Assembly: GCA_964635325.1 (NCBI GenBank)
Contig: CAZWOL010000090.1
Span: 1-7,723, forward strand
Origin: BOG-1112 sp964635325
GTDB taxonomy: Bacteria; Bdellovibrionota_B; Oligoflexia; Oligoflexales; Bog-1112
Direction of reading: 5' to 3'
Length of the DNA stretch: 7,723 nucleotides
Position 1 is the first letter of the stretch. Each line of letters opens with the position of its first letter. Shown here piece after piece: positions 1 through 6,102 of this stretch. The notes below the pieces were generated by a model, which did not search any database, had not been told where the DNA came from, and saw nothing but the letters and a program-made list of their open reading frames with translations. The position numbers were made by a program, and so were the translations under genes.

Positions 1-184
1 TGTTAAAATGTGTAGAGGATATTTTATACTTTGCAAGATAGGAGCGTTTGAGATCCTTAAGGGGCATGCCCTTGATAAAGTGATCGACCCACAATTTGTG
101 AGACACCCTGCAAAATAATTCATTCATAGCCCGCAGAGCAGGATCTAGGTCTTCTTCACGAATTTTCATCTCGATCGTCAGCAC
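1..184 (-). CDS. tnpB: TnpB/OrfB-like protein of an IS607-type element, N-terminal part (runs off window)
   Basis: An open frame of 61 codons enters from the left edge on the minus strand, so only the N-terminus is visible. Its residues (ALRAMNELFCRVSHKLW at about 20-36, then LKDLKRSYLAKYKISSTHFN at about 42-61) match the start of IS607/IS605 TnpB proteins, which typically read ALxAxxxLFxRVxxKLF...LKxxYxAxYxITxxxFN. TnpB proteins are RNA-guided nucleases related to Cas12; the RuvC-like domain and zinc finger would lie outside the window. I chose GTG at 184-182 because an in-frame stop lies five codons upstream and an AGG stands about 10 nt before it; ATG at 169-167 is the alternative. It follows a MerR-headed recombinase fragment, the usual tnpA-tnpB order. 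The family call is from memory of the conserved N-terminus, not a search. Whether the rest is intact is unknown. Confidence 0.72.
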   Translation of the reverse strand, partial: MLTIEMKIREEDLDPALRAMNELFCRVSHKLWVDHFIKGMPLKDLKRSYLAKYKISSTHFN

Positions 185-186
185 GT

Positions 187-333
187 CTATGCAACCCTGC
201 TATTAGCATGGGATCGCTTGCCACCAGCTGTAGTACGTGAGGAAGGGCAAAAAGCTCCTCGAAGCTCCCATCGTCTTAGTGTGGAAGTCGCTACACCAAT
301 AAGAGCAGCAGCTTCAGAAATAGAGACCAACAT
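187..333 (-). pseudogene. tnpA: Truncated IS607-type serine recombinase: MerR-like helix-turn-helix head only
   Basis: A 48-codon frame starts at ATG 333-331, preceded by GAGGTG with a 5-nt spacer, and ends at TAG 189-187. Residues 3-42 contain SISEAAALIGVATSTLRRWE followed by RTTAGGKRSH, the winged helix-turn-helix that opens IS607-family TnpA proteins (usual form RTxGGxRRY after the recognition helix). Intact TnpA is about 200 residues, with a catalytic serine-recombinase domain after this head; here the frame stops six residues beyond the GGKRSH motif and only a few bases separate it from tnpB. The catalytic domain is therefore missing, most simply through an internal deletion. A stand-alone MerR-type excisionase-like protein is possible, but the adjoining tnpB makes an IS607 remnant far more likely. 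The short product could still bind DNA. Confidence 0.72.
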
Positions 334-505
334 ACACGCACCTCATTTGCCTAACATCGCAAGTGTGTACATTTAGATGTTCCATTTTGGCAAGCTGAAA
401 TATGCGGCGACATTGATGCATATATAAAGGTGGAAATATCTCCGTCAATTTTTATCAATTGTCTTGCAAAAGAGTAAATTTGAGCAAGTTTACAAGTTGC
501 AGCTA
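334..505 (-). other. Non-coding spacer, probably the tnpA-side end of the IS607-like element
   Basis: This 172-bp AT-rich stretch separates the broken nucleotidyltransferase frame from tnpA. It contains the candidate tnpA promoter and the ribosome binding site, and no convincing coding sequence. IS607-family elements have no terminal inverted repeats or target duplications, so the exact border cannot be read directly; the abrupt loss of MntA homology just before position 506 suggests that the element's end is near 505-512. That border is an inference. Confidence 0.4.
421..448 (-). promoter_or_regulatory. Candidate sigma70-type promoter of the IS607-like element
   Basis: On the minus strand TTGACG (448-443) is followed after 16 nt by TATATA (426-421); an 18-nt spacing gives TATATG. 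The -35 box matches five of six consensus positions and the -10 box is close to TATAAT. The site lies about 88 nt upstream of the tnpA start and points at it. This is pattern matching only. Confidence 0.4.
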
Positions 506-628
506 CTAGCTCTTAGCATGAACATCTATGCGTGAACCATAGAGATATATCCTAGATTCCCTATCTAGAGCCTTGCATGCAGTTACAATAGCATGCTCTT
601 CTTTAGGACTTAGTCTGTACTTTTGCAT
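506..628 (-). pseudogene. Truncated MntA-like minimal nucleotidyltransferase (antitoxin remnant)
   Basis: A 40-codon frame begins with ATG 628-626 inside the end of the HEPN gene (26-nt overlap) and stops at TAG 508-506, followed directly by a second TAG. It reads RLSPKEEHAIVTACKALD at about 5-22, then RIYLYGSRID at 26-35. The strand before IYLYGSR and the GS motif (residues 31-32) are the start of the minimal nucleotidyltransferase fold, whose full signature is GSX10DXD. Intact relatives continue about four residues later with GGDIDLL, carrying the two metal-binding acidic residues; here the frame ends first, so the catalytic centre and the rest of the roughly 100-residue protein are absent. 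In MntA-HepT pairs this enzyme AMPylates the HEPN toxin and neutralises it. The overlap with the HEPN frame is the gene order expected for such a pair. Loss probably followed insertion of the neighbouring IS607-like element. Confidence 0.75.
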
Positions 629-1031
629 CAATACGGACTTTCAAGATATGAGGACACAAATCAACCAATTCAAGGTACAGAGCTCGCAAATCACTAACAC
701 TGTATTCATGTGCAGCTATGTTACGCAACTCACGAATACGTCTCCATTGTTCTGCGGAATCGATCCAATCGAATTTTTCTGCCTGATTGAGCAGATCGAT
801 AACGGACCCCCTAAACGCTGGATCTTTGGTTAGAATTAGAAATCGCAACACATTCGATATCAACACATACGAAGAACGAGCGAAGCGTGATGAGAAGCTT
901 TCCCAAACTTCCAGCTGCTCTTCTGTCGAAGACTCTGCAATAGGTTGCATTTTTCGAACTTTGTCATAACTATACTGCAGATGCTTCTGTGATTTTTGAA
1001 ACTGCTCATAGAAAATCGTGAATTTATCCAT
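603..1031 (-). CDS. HEPN-domain protein, HepT-like toxin component
   Basis: This 142-residue protein has the length and helical character of small HEPN proteins. Residues 103-110 read RNIAAHEY, an exact R-X4-H-X-Y motif: in HepT toxins Arg and His form the RNase active site and the Tyr (Tyr110 here) is the residue AMPylated by the MntA partner. The block FESF/SRFARSSYVLISNVLR at about 44-63 and the IDSAEQWRRIRELRN stretch at 90-104 are typical of HEPN proteins encoded with minimal nucleotidyltransferases. The ATG at 1031-1029 follows the aminotransferase stop by 5 nt, with GGGAG about 10 nt upstream, so it is probably cotranscribed with the genes before it. Its 3' end overlaps the broken nucleotidyltransferase frame. 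The HEPN frame itself looks undamaged although its antitoxin is lost, so it may be inactive, harmless or rescued elsewhere. RNase activity is inferred from the family. Confidence 0.85.
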   Translation of the reverse strand: MDKFTIFYEQFQKSQKHLQYSYDKVRKMQPIAESSTEEQLEVWESFSSRFARSSYVLISNVLRFLILTKDPAFRGSVIDLLNQAEKFDWIDSAEQWRRIRELRNIAAHEYSVSDLRALYLELVDLCPHILKVRIDAKVQTKS

Positions 1032-1036
1032 GCAAG

Positions 1037-2362
1037 CTAGGCTCCCTTACCTTGCAAGTCTCTTACGGCCTTCGCTGTTAGGCTGACCATATCTGCGATC
1101 GACTCCTTCTCCAAGCAGCTATACGCAATACGGAGATCATGCAGTCCGGAGCTTACTGTACCTACACCATAGGTCATCAGGAGATGCTTGCGTAGGGGTT
1201 CGGCTTCGACTTTCTTCAGACGTAGGCAGAGAAAATACCCAGACTGACAGGGGTAAACATCCCAGACGTCGGAGTATTTTTTGTCATGAACATGTTTTTT
1301 GATCTCTTGGTAGCGGACTTGCAGAATTTTCTTCTTGGCTTCGAGTTCTTTTGCAAAGTTTGGACTCTTGAAGGCTTTGAGCACGATCGTCTGCGATGGA
1401 TGTGAGCAGCTCGAGATGCTTGCACGAATGGAACCTGCGATCTTGGTTTCCAAGGCTTCGTATGCTGCCGCACTCACACCTTTCATCCCGCATGTGAGAA
1501 AGCCAACACGAAAGCCCCACATAAATCCTTCTTTGGTACATCCATCGAATTTGAGTGCGAGGATATTGCGATGAGCTCCTGCTAAATAAGCAAAAAGGCT
1601 TTCGTATACGACCGAATCTTCCCACACCATCCCAAAATAGGCATCGTCACAGAACACAACAAAACGCGACCCCTTGTCCGCATAACGTACTAAGGTATCC
1701 CGAATGCGCTCAACTTCTTTGATCGTCGGAGAGTAGCCGGTGGGGTTGTTGGGGAAGTTAAATACGATGCTTTGTTTTTTGCCGACAAAGCGATCCAAAC
1801 GCTCTTCAAAAGCTTTGAAGTTAAAACCTTTGAGGTCGTCATCAAAGGTTGGAAATTCGACAAACTGAGCTCCGAGTTTAGAAACCCACAGAAAACGATA
1901 GTTGCCCCAAAACTGATCCGGCATCAGGATGGGATCGTCTTCTCCAAGAAACAACTCACCAGCAACAGAGAGACCATGTGAAATACCACTGGTGACAACC
2001 GGGAGGGAGAATGTACTCGTTCCGATCGTAGGATTTTCTTTGATGATCTTATCTTTCCAAAACTGTCTAAGCTCACTAACACCACGGGAAGGAGCATAGG
2101 GAAAGAGTTCAGAAGCGCTCATGTCCGCATGTAGATACTTACGAACACTTGGCAGACTCATTGCTTCGCGTTGCTCTGTCGCAATACCGATTGTTGCATC
2201 GTAGAGCTTAGCATGTTGCTTCGCTTCGTTTGACTGCGTAATAATTCCCTTGGGAAAGAAGAGGCGCTTACCCAAATCAGAGAAGAACGAGAATAGCTCT
2301 GGACTCTCTTTCGCAAGAGTTGTGTTCAGTTCAATTGCGAGTGGATGTAGGCTTTTGTTCAT
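1037..2362 (-). CDS. Class I/II (fold type I) PLP-dependent aminotransferase, substrate unknown
   Basis: A 441-residue protein with all hallmarks of aminotransferase class I/II: NFPNNPTG at 202-209 (Asn206 binding the PLP ring region), CDDAYFG at 238-244 (Asp and Tyr contacting PLP), and DGCTKEGFMWGFRVGF at 273-288 with the predicted Schiff-base Lys277 and Arg285 eight residues on, as in the SKxxxxxxxR pattern of this fold. Arg411 in LRIAYS fits the substrate-carboxylate arginine. It belongs to the branch with a long N-terminal region (LFFPKGIITQSNEAK at 35-48), which I know only as generic aminotransferases. I prefer ATG 2362 (MNKSLHPLAIELN) because GGA stands 7 nt before it and relatives start close to HPLAxxLN; ATG 2374 would add four residues and lacks a Shine-Dalgarno. 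It sits 13 nt after the ferritin-like gene, in the biotin cluster. It is not BioA or BioF, which are both present separately. Confidence 0.85.
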   Translation of the reverse strand: MNKSLHPLAIELNTTLAKESPELFSFFSDLGKRLFFPKGIITQSNEAKQHAKLYDATIGIATEQREAMSLPSVRKYLHADMSASELFPYAPSRGVSELRQFWKDKIIKENPTIGTSTFSLPVVTSGISHGLSVAGELFLGEDDPILMPDQFWGNYRFLWVSKLGAQFVEFPTFDDDLKGFNFKAFEERLDRFVGKKQSIVFNFPNNPTGYSPTIKEVERIRDTLVRYADKGSRFVVFCDDAYFGMVWEDSVVYESLFAYLAGAHRNILALKFDGCTKEGFMWGFRVGFLTCGMKGVSAAAYEALETKIAGSIRASISSCSHPSQTIVLKAFKSPNFAKELEAKKKILQVRYQEIKKHVHDKKYSDVWDVYPCQSGYFLCLRLKKVEAEPLRKHLLMTYGVGTVSSGLHDLRIAYSCLEKESIADMVSLTAKAVRDLQGKGA

Positions 2363-2375
2363 ATGTTTTTCCATT

Positions 2376-3068
2376 TTAAGTGTTTATAGCGAAGGATAGC
2401 GTCGAAGGTCTGACAAAGCTCAATGTAGGCGATCCCTCGGCTACACTGCCTTCCGCTCGGGATGACGAAGCTGAGCAGGAGGGGATCACCGCACAAAGTT
2501 GCTCAAATAATCCTGCTTCGTACGCACATGCCTCATCTTGCACGGAGAGCAAAATATCATCACACATAATTTCATCACGAATCTGCTTGAGATGTCCATT
2601 CTCTTCGCGGATGATCGATGCGATGCTGATCGGAGATGACTGCGCTCGTAACATTTTCTCATAAGTACCGTAGACAAGTTCGGCACGTTTTTCAATCGCG
2701 TAGGTCGTCAGCAGATAGCAACCTCGACGCAGATCTCTATACCCGCGCAAGCGCAACTCACGAGCGATCCTCAAATCCAAACGGTCAAGATAGCGTCGCG
2801 CAACAAGGCCACCGATCTGTGCAAAACTCACAGGACCATCAGGTCGAATCTTTGCGATCTGCTTGTGGAAAAAATACGCATGACGAAATTCCTCGGCAGC
2901 ATGTTGTAGCAGCTCAGATTCGTAGTCCCAAGCTTCTCCGTGATGCAGAGATTTTGGGAGCGCATGCGCAATTTTTTTTGCACCGCACAACTCAAGAAAG
3001 CTAAGCGTCGCAAGCCAACGGCAGTGCAATACAGGATCACTCATAATGTTTTGAAGTATCTGTTCCAT
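2376..3068 (-). CDS. Ferritin-like, probable di-iron protein of unknown function in the biotin cluster
   Basis: A 230-residue, largely helical protein that I cannot assign to a named family. Four helices supply a ferritin-like metal-ligand pattern: Glu26 (LSFLELCGAKKIA), Glu60 and His63 (AAEEFRHAYFFHKQ), Glu126 or Glu130 (YAIEKRAELVY), and Glu156 with His159 (IIREENGHLKQI). This E...ExxH...E...ExxH arrangement is the di-iron site of ferritin-like oxidases, oxygenases and reductases. There is no signal peptide or membrane segment, so it should be cytoplasmic. Its ATG lies 6 nt after the bioA stop, and the aminotransferase follows closely, which points to cotranscription with bioBFDA. The last 30 or so residues (from about 200) are Ser/Arg/Gly-rich, unlike the helical body, and are encoded by a repeat-like sequence, so the ancestral protein probably ended near residue 195. 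Enzyme activity is inferred, not shown; an iron-storage or structural role is possible. Confidence 0.7.
   Translation of the reverse strand: MEQILQNIMSDPVLHCRWLATLSFLELCGAKKIAHALPKSLHHGEAWDYESELLQHAAEEFRHAYFFHKQIAKIRPDGPVSFAQIGGLVARRYLDRLDLRIARELRLRGYRDLRRGCYLLTTYAIEKRAELVYGTYEKMLRAQSSPISIASIIREENGHLKQIRDEIMCDDILLSVQDEACAYEAGLFEQLCAVIPSCSASSSRAEGSVAEGSPTLSFVRPSTLSFAINT
2391..2469. repeat. Candidate dispersed palindromic-type repeat forming the 3' end of the ferritin-like gene
   Basis: On the minus strand the segment 2465-2431 begins with TCATCCCGAGCGGAAGGC and closes with GCCGAGGGATC, so ATCCC and GGGAT bracket it as inverted ends. It continues into CATTGAGCTTTGTCAG and CCTTCGACGC. These phrases resemble the intergenic repeats of the form TCATCCCGAGCGnAGnCGAGGGATC with a TTCGACAAGCTCA partner that recur in many bacterial genomes. 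Here the whole segment is read as codons for about residues 200-226 of the ferritin-like protein. The resemblance is from memory; copy number in this genome cannot be seen from one window. Confidence 0.45.
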
Positions 3069-3074
3069 AGTCTC

Positions 3075-4370
3075 TTACGAAAAATGACTGCGACCAAAGT
3101 CCATGATCGCAGAATAGGTTTGTTCAAGTTCCTGTGCTGCAGAACTGTAGGGAGGCAGAATGTAAAGCACAGTCCCTAATGGACGCAACAGCACACCACG
3201 TTCGAGAAAGAAAGAATACATGGTATCTCGCAGGCCATGCAAATAATGTTGCTGTCCAGAGCTCTTCCACTCAAGAGCAAGGATGGTTCCGAGCTGACGC
3301 ACATCGTTGAACCAGCCCTTCGCTTGCGCATCGTTATCAATCGCAGCACAGAAATCACTGTGATGCGTTGCGATACGTGTGCGACCTTCTTTGCTTTCTT
3401 TTTTCATCAAGAGATCCAAACTTGCAAGAGCAGCTGCACATGCAACAGGATTTGCGGTAAACGAGTGACCGTGAAAAAAAGTCTTGGTTCTATCTTCCGA
3501 CAAAAAGCCCTCATACACATGCTCACGACAAATCGTCATCGCAAGCGGCATGGTGCCTCCGGTCAGTCCCTTTGCTATGCAGATAATATCGGGACTCTGA
3601 CTCAGGTATTCGGATGCAAAGAGTTTTCCTGTGCGCCCAAAGCCCGTCATCACTTCATCGGCAATGCACAGAACCTTGCGTTCTTGTGCAAGTTGAATCA
3701 TCTGCGATAGTTCCGTCGCATCATGCATCAGCATACCACCGGTACCCTGCACCATGGGTTCGAATATAAAGGCTGCATACTCGTCCGATGCATTGAGCAA
3801 AGCTTCCAATTGGTTGAACGCATGCCCGCGTGTGGATTTGCGCAGAGGTGGGTCTACGTAATCGACGGCAAACATATGGTCGCTAAACGGATTGGTGAAC
3901 ACACTTCGATCCGAAACCGACATAGCTCCAAAAGTATCTCCGTGATAGCCACCACGCAGCGCAAGTATCTTCTTTTTTTTCACACCTTGGTTGGACCAAA
4001 ACTGCAGAGCCATCTTGAGTCCGATTTCGACTGAGGTCGAACCATTGTCACTATAGAAGACTTTGCTAAATCCAGGCAGCAGCGCAAGTATGCGTTCGGC
4101 AAGGGTCACTGCAGGTTGGTGTGTACAGCCTGCAAAGTGAACATGCTCTAAGCGACCAAGCTGTTCTTGGACTTTTGCGATCATGTACGGGTGACAGTGC
4201 CCATGTAGAATCACCCACCATGAGGAGATCGCATCGTAAATAGAACGACCATCTGCCGTGTAGAGAAAGGACCCCTCGGCCCAGACGACTTCGAGAGGAT
4301 CTTTTTCAGTCTTGTGCTGTGTGTAGGGATGCCAGATGTACTTACGATCCCGTTCTAAGAGGTCGGTCAT
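3075..4370 (-). CDS. bioA: Adenosylmethionine-8-amino-7-oxononanoate aminotransferase (DAPA synthase)
   Basis: BioA transfers an amino group from S-adenosylmethionine to 8-amino-7-oxononanoate (KAPA) to give 7,8-diaminononanoate, in the cytoplasm with PLP. The 431 residues align throughout with class III aminotransferase BioA: IWHPYT at 12-17, the SSWW signature at 49-52, GYHGDTFGAMS at 141-151 with the PLP-stacking Tyr, FEPMVQG at 203-209, ADEV with Asp238, and CIAKGLTGGT with Schiff-base Lys267. GHSFTANPVACAAA (301-314) and RPLG/YILPPY near the end are also conserved. I chose ATG 4370 because it forms an ATGA overlap with the bioD stop and has AGAGGA 8 nt upstream; an in-frame GTG at 4388 would add six residues with no better signal. 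The ferritin-like gene follows after 6 nt. Length is normal and no key residue is missing. Confidence 0.96.
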   Translation of the reverse strand: MTDLLERDRKYIWHPYTQHKTEKDPLEVVWAEGSFLYTADGRSIYDAISSWWVILHGHCHPYMIAKVQEQLGRLEHVHFAGCTHQPAVTLAERILALLPGFSKVFYSDNGSTSVEIGLKMALQFWSNQGVKKKKILALRGGYHGDTFGAMSVSDRSVFTNPFSDHMFAVDYVDPPLRKSTRGHAFNQLEALLNASDEYAAFIFEPMVQGTGGMLMHDATELSQMIQLAQERKVLCIADEVMTGFGRTGKLFASEYLSQSPDIICIAKGLTGGTMPLAMTICREHVYEGFLSEDRTKTFFHGHSFTANPVACAAALASLDLLMKKESKEGRTRIATHHSDFCAAIDNDAQAKGWFNDVRQLGTILALEWKSSGQQHYLHGLRDTMYSFFLERGVLLRPLGTVLYILPPYSSAAQELEQTYSAIMDFGRSHFS

Positions 4371-4996
4371 GAGAATTTTCCTCTCCACTCGTGGGCGAGC
4401 GTTGCAATGGTTTCAGAATCCACTTTTGTACATGTCGGTATTATACCAAGAAATCGCACGCCAGTTTTGCGAGTTATGAATTCACAGAATTCGGGGGCAT
4501 CTTGCCCATTAAGAATGATCCCTAAGATACGTATTCCGCGGGCCTGCAAGGCTTCTATAGTCAGAAGCGTGTGATTGTAGGTTCCCAAATAAAACTTAGT
4601 AAGTAGCACCACCCCAACATCCAAGTGTCGAGCGATATCTATGACTGTTTCGTCATCATTCAGAGGAACCAAAGCTCCTCCGGCACCCTCAATTACGAGA
4701 GTCCTTGAGGTCTGAGGCATTGCAAAGTCACTCAGTCGGACAAGCTTTTGTTCTGCAGCTGCTGCAATATGCACACTTTGTGGAAGCTTTAAGCGATAGC
4801 GCTCAGGATGAAAGGTCCCGAGATGATCAGCTCCTACAAGATTTCTTAGTGTATTGGTATCGGAGTTTTCGAGGTCACCACATTGTACGGGTTTCCAGTA
4901 GTCTGCTCCCAGAGCTTTGACAAGAATAGCCGATGCTACCGTCTTACCAACATCGGTGCTGGTTCCTGTAATAAAAATGCGTGAATCCTGAATCAT
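4367..4996 (-). CDS. bioD: ATP-dependent dethiobiotin synthetase
   Basis: BioD closes the ureido ring of dethiobiotin from 7,8-diaminononanoate, CO2 and ATP. The 209-residue protein has the P-loop GTSTDVGKT at 11-19 (Lys18, Thr19), WKPVQCG at 34-40 with the catalytic Lys35, SVHIAAAAE at 74-82, and VIEGAGGALVPL at 101-112 with Glu103 binding magnesium. ILNG at about 160-163 and GIIP later fit the nucleotide-base pocket of the family. ATG 4996-4994 overlaps the bioF stop as ATGA, and GAGGAA 5 nt upstream lies within the last bioF codons, so translation of the two is probably coupled. The 3' end overlaps the bioA start the same way. Length is slightly below the 220-240 typical of many BioD proteins but all motifs are present. 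Confidence 0.96.
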   Translation of the reverse strand: MIQDSRIFITGTSTDVGKTVASAILVKALGADYWKPVQCGDLENSDTNTLRNLVGADHLGTFHPERYRLKLPQSVHIAAAAEQKLVRLSDFAMPQTSRTLVIEGAGGALVPLNDDETVIDIARHLDVGVVLLTKFYLGTYNHTLLTIEALQARGIRILGIILNGQDAPEFCEFITRKTGVRFLGIIPTCTKVDSETIATLAHEWRGKFS

Positions 4997-6102
4997 ATAA
5001 ATTCCTCTAACTGAGCGACACAGGCACGTATCTCCGACTCGCTATTATGAGCATGTACACTCATCCGCAAGCGTTCGCTACCCTTGCGCACTGTCGGAGA
5101 ATAGATTGGCAAAATACCAAAGCCTTGCTCCTGCAATTGCGCAGCTGCCTTACGCAATCGATCCGTATTATCAAAGGGAAATGAGTAGATTGGCGAGCCA
5201 CGTTCGGGACACGACAAAAGCGAATCGACAAGACGTATATTGGTATGCAACTGTTCAAAGGGTTTTGCATCTTCATCAAACAAACGCAAGGCCTCACGAA
5301 TTGCGACAAGAGAAAAAGTCGGAAGCCCCGTCGTATAGACAAACGAATGACAAAAATTTTGTACGTAGCTTATGAGTTCCAAGCTTCCTAGCAAGGCGCC
5401 TGCGTGGCAACCAAAAGCTTTGCCAAAGGTGATGACCTTAGCAAAGATCTTATTTTGAAACCCAAAGCTCAATCCACGTCCACGCTCACCAAGAGCTCCA
5501 ACCGCATGAGCCTCATCGATGATCAGGTGGGCGTCATAGCGTTCACAAAGAGCGATGAGTTCATCCATCGCAACACAATCTCCATCCATCGAGTAAAGAG
5601 ACTCGACCACCACAAAGAGATTGCGTCCAGGAGCCTGCAAACGTTGCAGACGCTCTGCCAAATGTGTGAGGTCGTTATGCCTAAAGAAATAACCGGGAGC
5701 CTTGGCTATTTTTAGACCATTTTTAAAGGAGGCATGGATATTTTCATCTAAAATAATCGCATCTGTTGTATCGGATATTGCAGCAAGCAATCCGCAGTTC
5801 ATGGCAAAGCCAGACGGAAAGAGTAGTGCACCCTCATAGCCAAAGAATCGAGCAATATCACTCTCGACCTCTTCTGCAAGTTGCATATTACCCGTCAGCA
5901 GACGCGAACCACTTGCACCGACAGCATTGAGATCCGCACAGGCCTGCACAATGCGATCACGCAAAAGTGACGAACGCGCAAAACCTAAGTAGTCATTGGA
6001 CGCAAAATCAAAGCGCCAGTTACGTTTAGGTAGTATGCGTTTTTCCTGACTGAGCTCGCGTTGGCGAAGCCGATCATGCATGTACGGCGTGAGCTTGGCC
6101 AT
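4993..6102 (-). CDS. bioF: 8-amino-7-oxononanoate synthase (KAPA synthase)
   Basis: BioF condenses pimeloyl-ACP or pimeloyl-CoA with L-alanine, releasing CO2, to give KAPA; it is a PLP enzyme of the alpha-oxoamine synthase family. In the 369 residues counted from ATG 6102 I see FASNDYLGF (33-41), ASGSRLLTGN (63-72), LFPSGFAMN (94-102), RHNDLTHL (141-148), ESLYSMDGD (167-175), IIDEAHAVGALG (194-205) with PLP-binding Asp196 and His199, and VITFGKAFG (223-231) with Schiff-base Lys228. The open frame extends 41 codons further upstream inside bioB, but that part has no BioF similarity. ATG 6102 gives a normal N-terminus and a 29-nt overlap with bioB; its Shine-Dalgarno (AGAG) is weak. ATG 6081, with an 8-nt overlap, is the alternative. 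The SRLLTGN version of the glycine-rich loop is shared with related synthases such as KBL, but the bio context settles the call. Confidence 0.94.
   Translation of the reverse strand: MAKLTPYMHDRLRQRELSQEKRILPKRNWRFDFASNDYLGFARSSLLRDRIVQACADLNAVGASGSRLLTGNMQLAEEVESDIARFFGYEGALLFPSGFAMNCGLLAAISDTTDAIILDENIHASFKNGLKIAKAPGYFFRHNDLTHLAERLQRLQAPGRNLFVVVESLYSMDGDCVAMDELIALCERYDAHLIIDEAHAVGALGERGRGLSFGFQNKIFAKVITFGKAFGCHAGALLGSLELISYVQNFCHSFVYTTGLPTFSLVAIREALRLFDEDAKPFEQLHTNIRLVDSLLSCPERGSPIYSFPFDNTDRLRKAAAQLQEQGFGILPIYSPTVRKGSERLRMSVHAHNSESEIRACVAQLEEFI

Noticed and set aside
156..275. A minus-strand frame overlapping tnpA and tnpB that reads like a protein C-terminus (SFEELFALPHVLQLVASDP followed by a charged end).
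   Set aside because: It has no start codon after its upstream stop that would give a sizeable protein, and the frame beside it encodes the recognisable TnpA helix-turn-helix. It is most likely a chance open frame.
351..509. A second minus-strand frame after the MntA stop codons, containing IDGDIST, which might restore the missing D-x-D of the nucleotidyltransferase.
   Set aside because: It would need a frameshift plus an insert of about 25 residues between GS and the acidic pair, and the following residues do not resemble MntA. It also overlaps the likely IS607 promoter.
573..833. Plus-strand open frames opposite the HEPN gene, and similar antisense frames opposite the aminotransferase, bioA, bioF and bioB.
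   Set aside because: They are antisense to clearly homologous genes, show no family motifs and lack good ribosome binding sites.
4371..4388. Starting bioA at GTG 4388 instead of ATG 4370.
   Set aside because: ATG 4370 has a well-spaced AGAGGA and the ATGA overlap with bioD; the GTG start lacks both.
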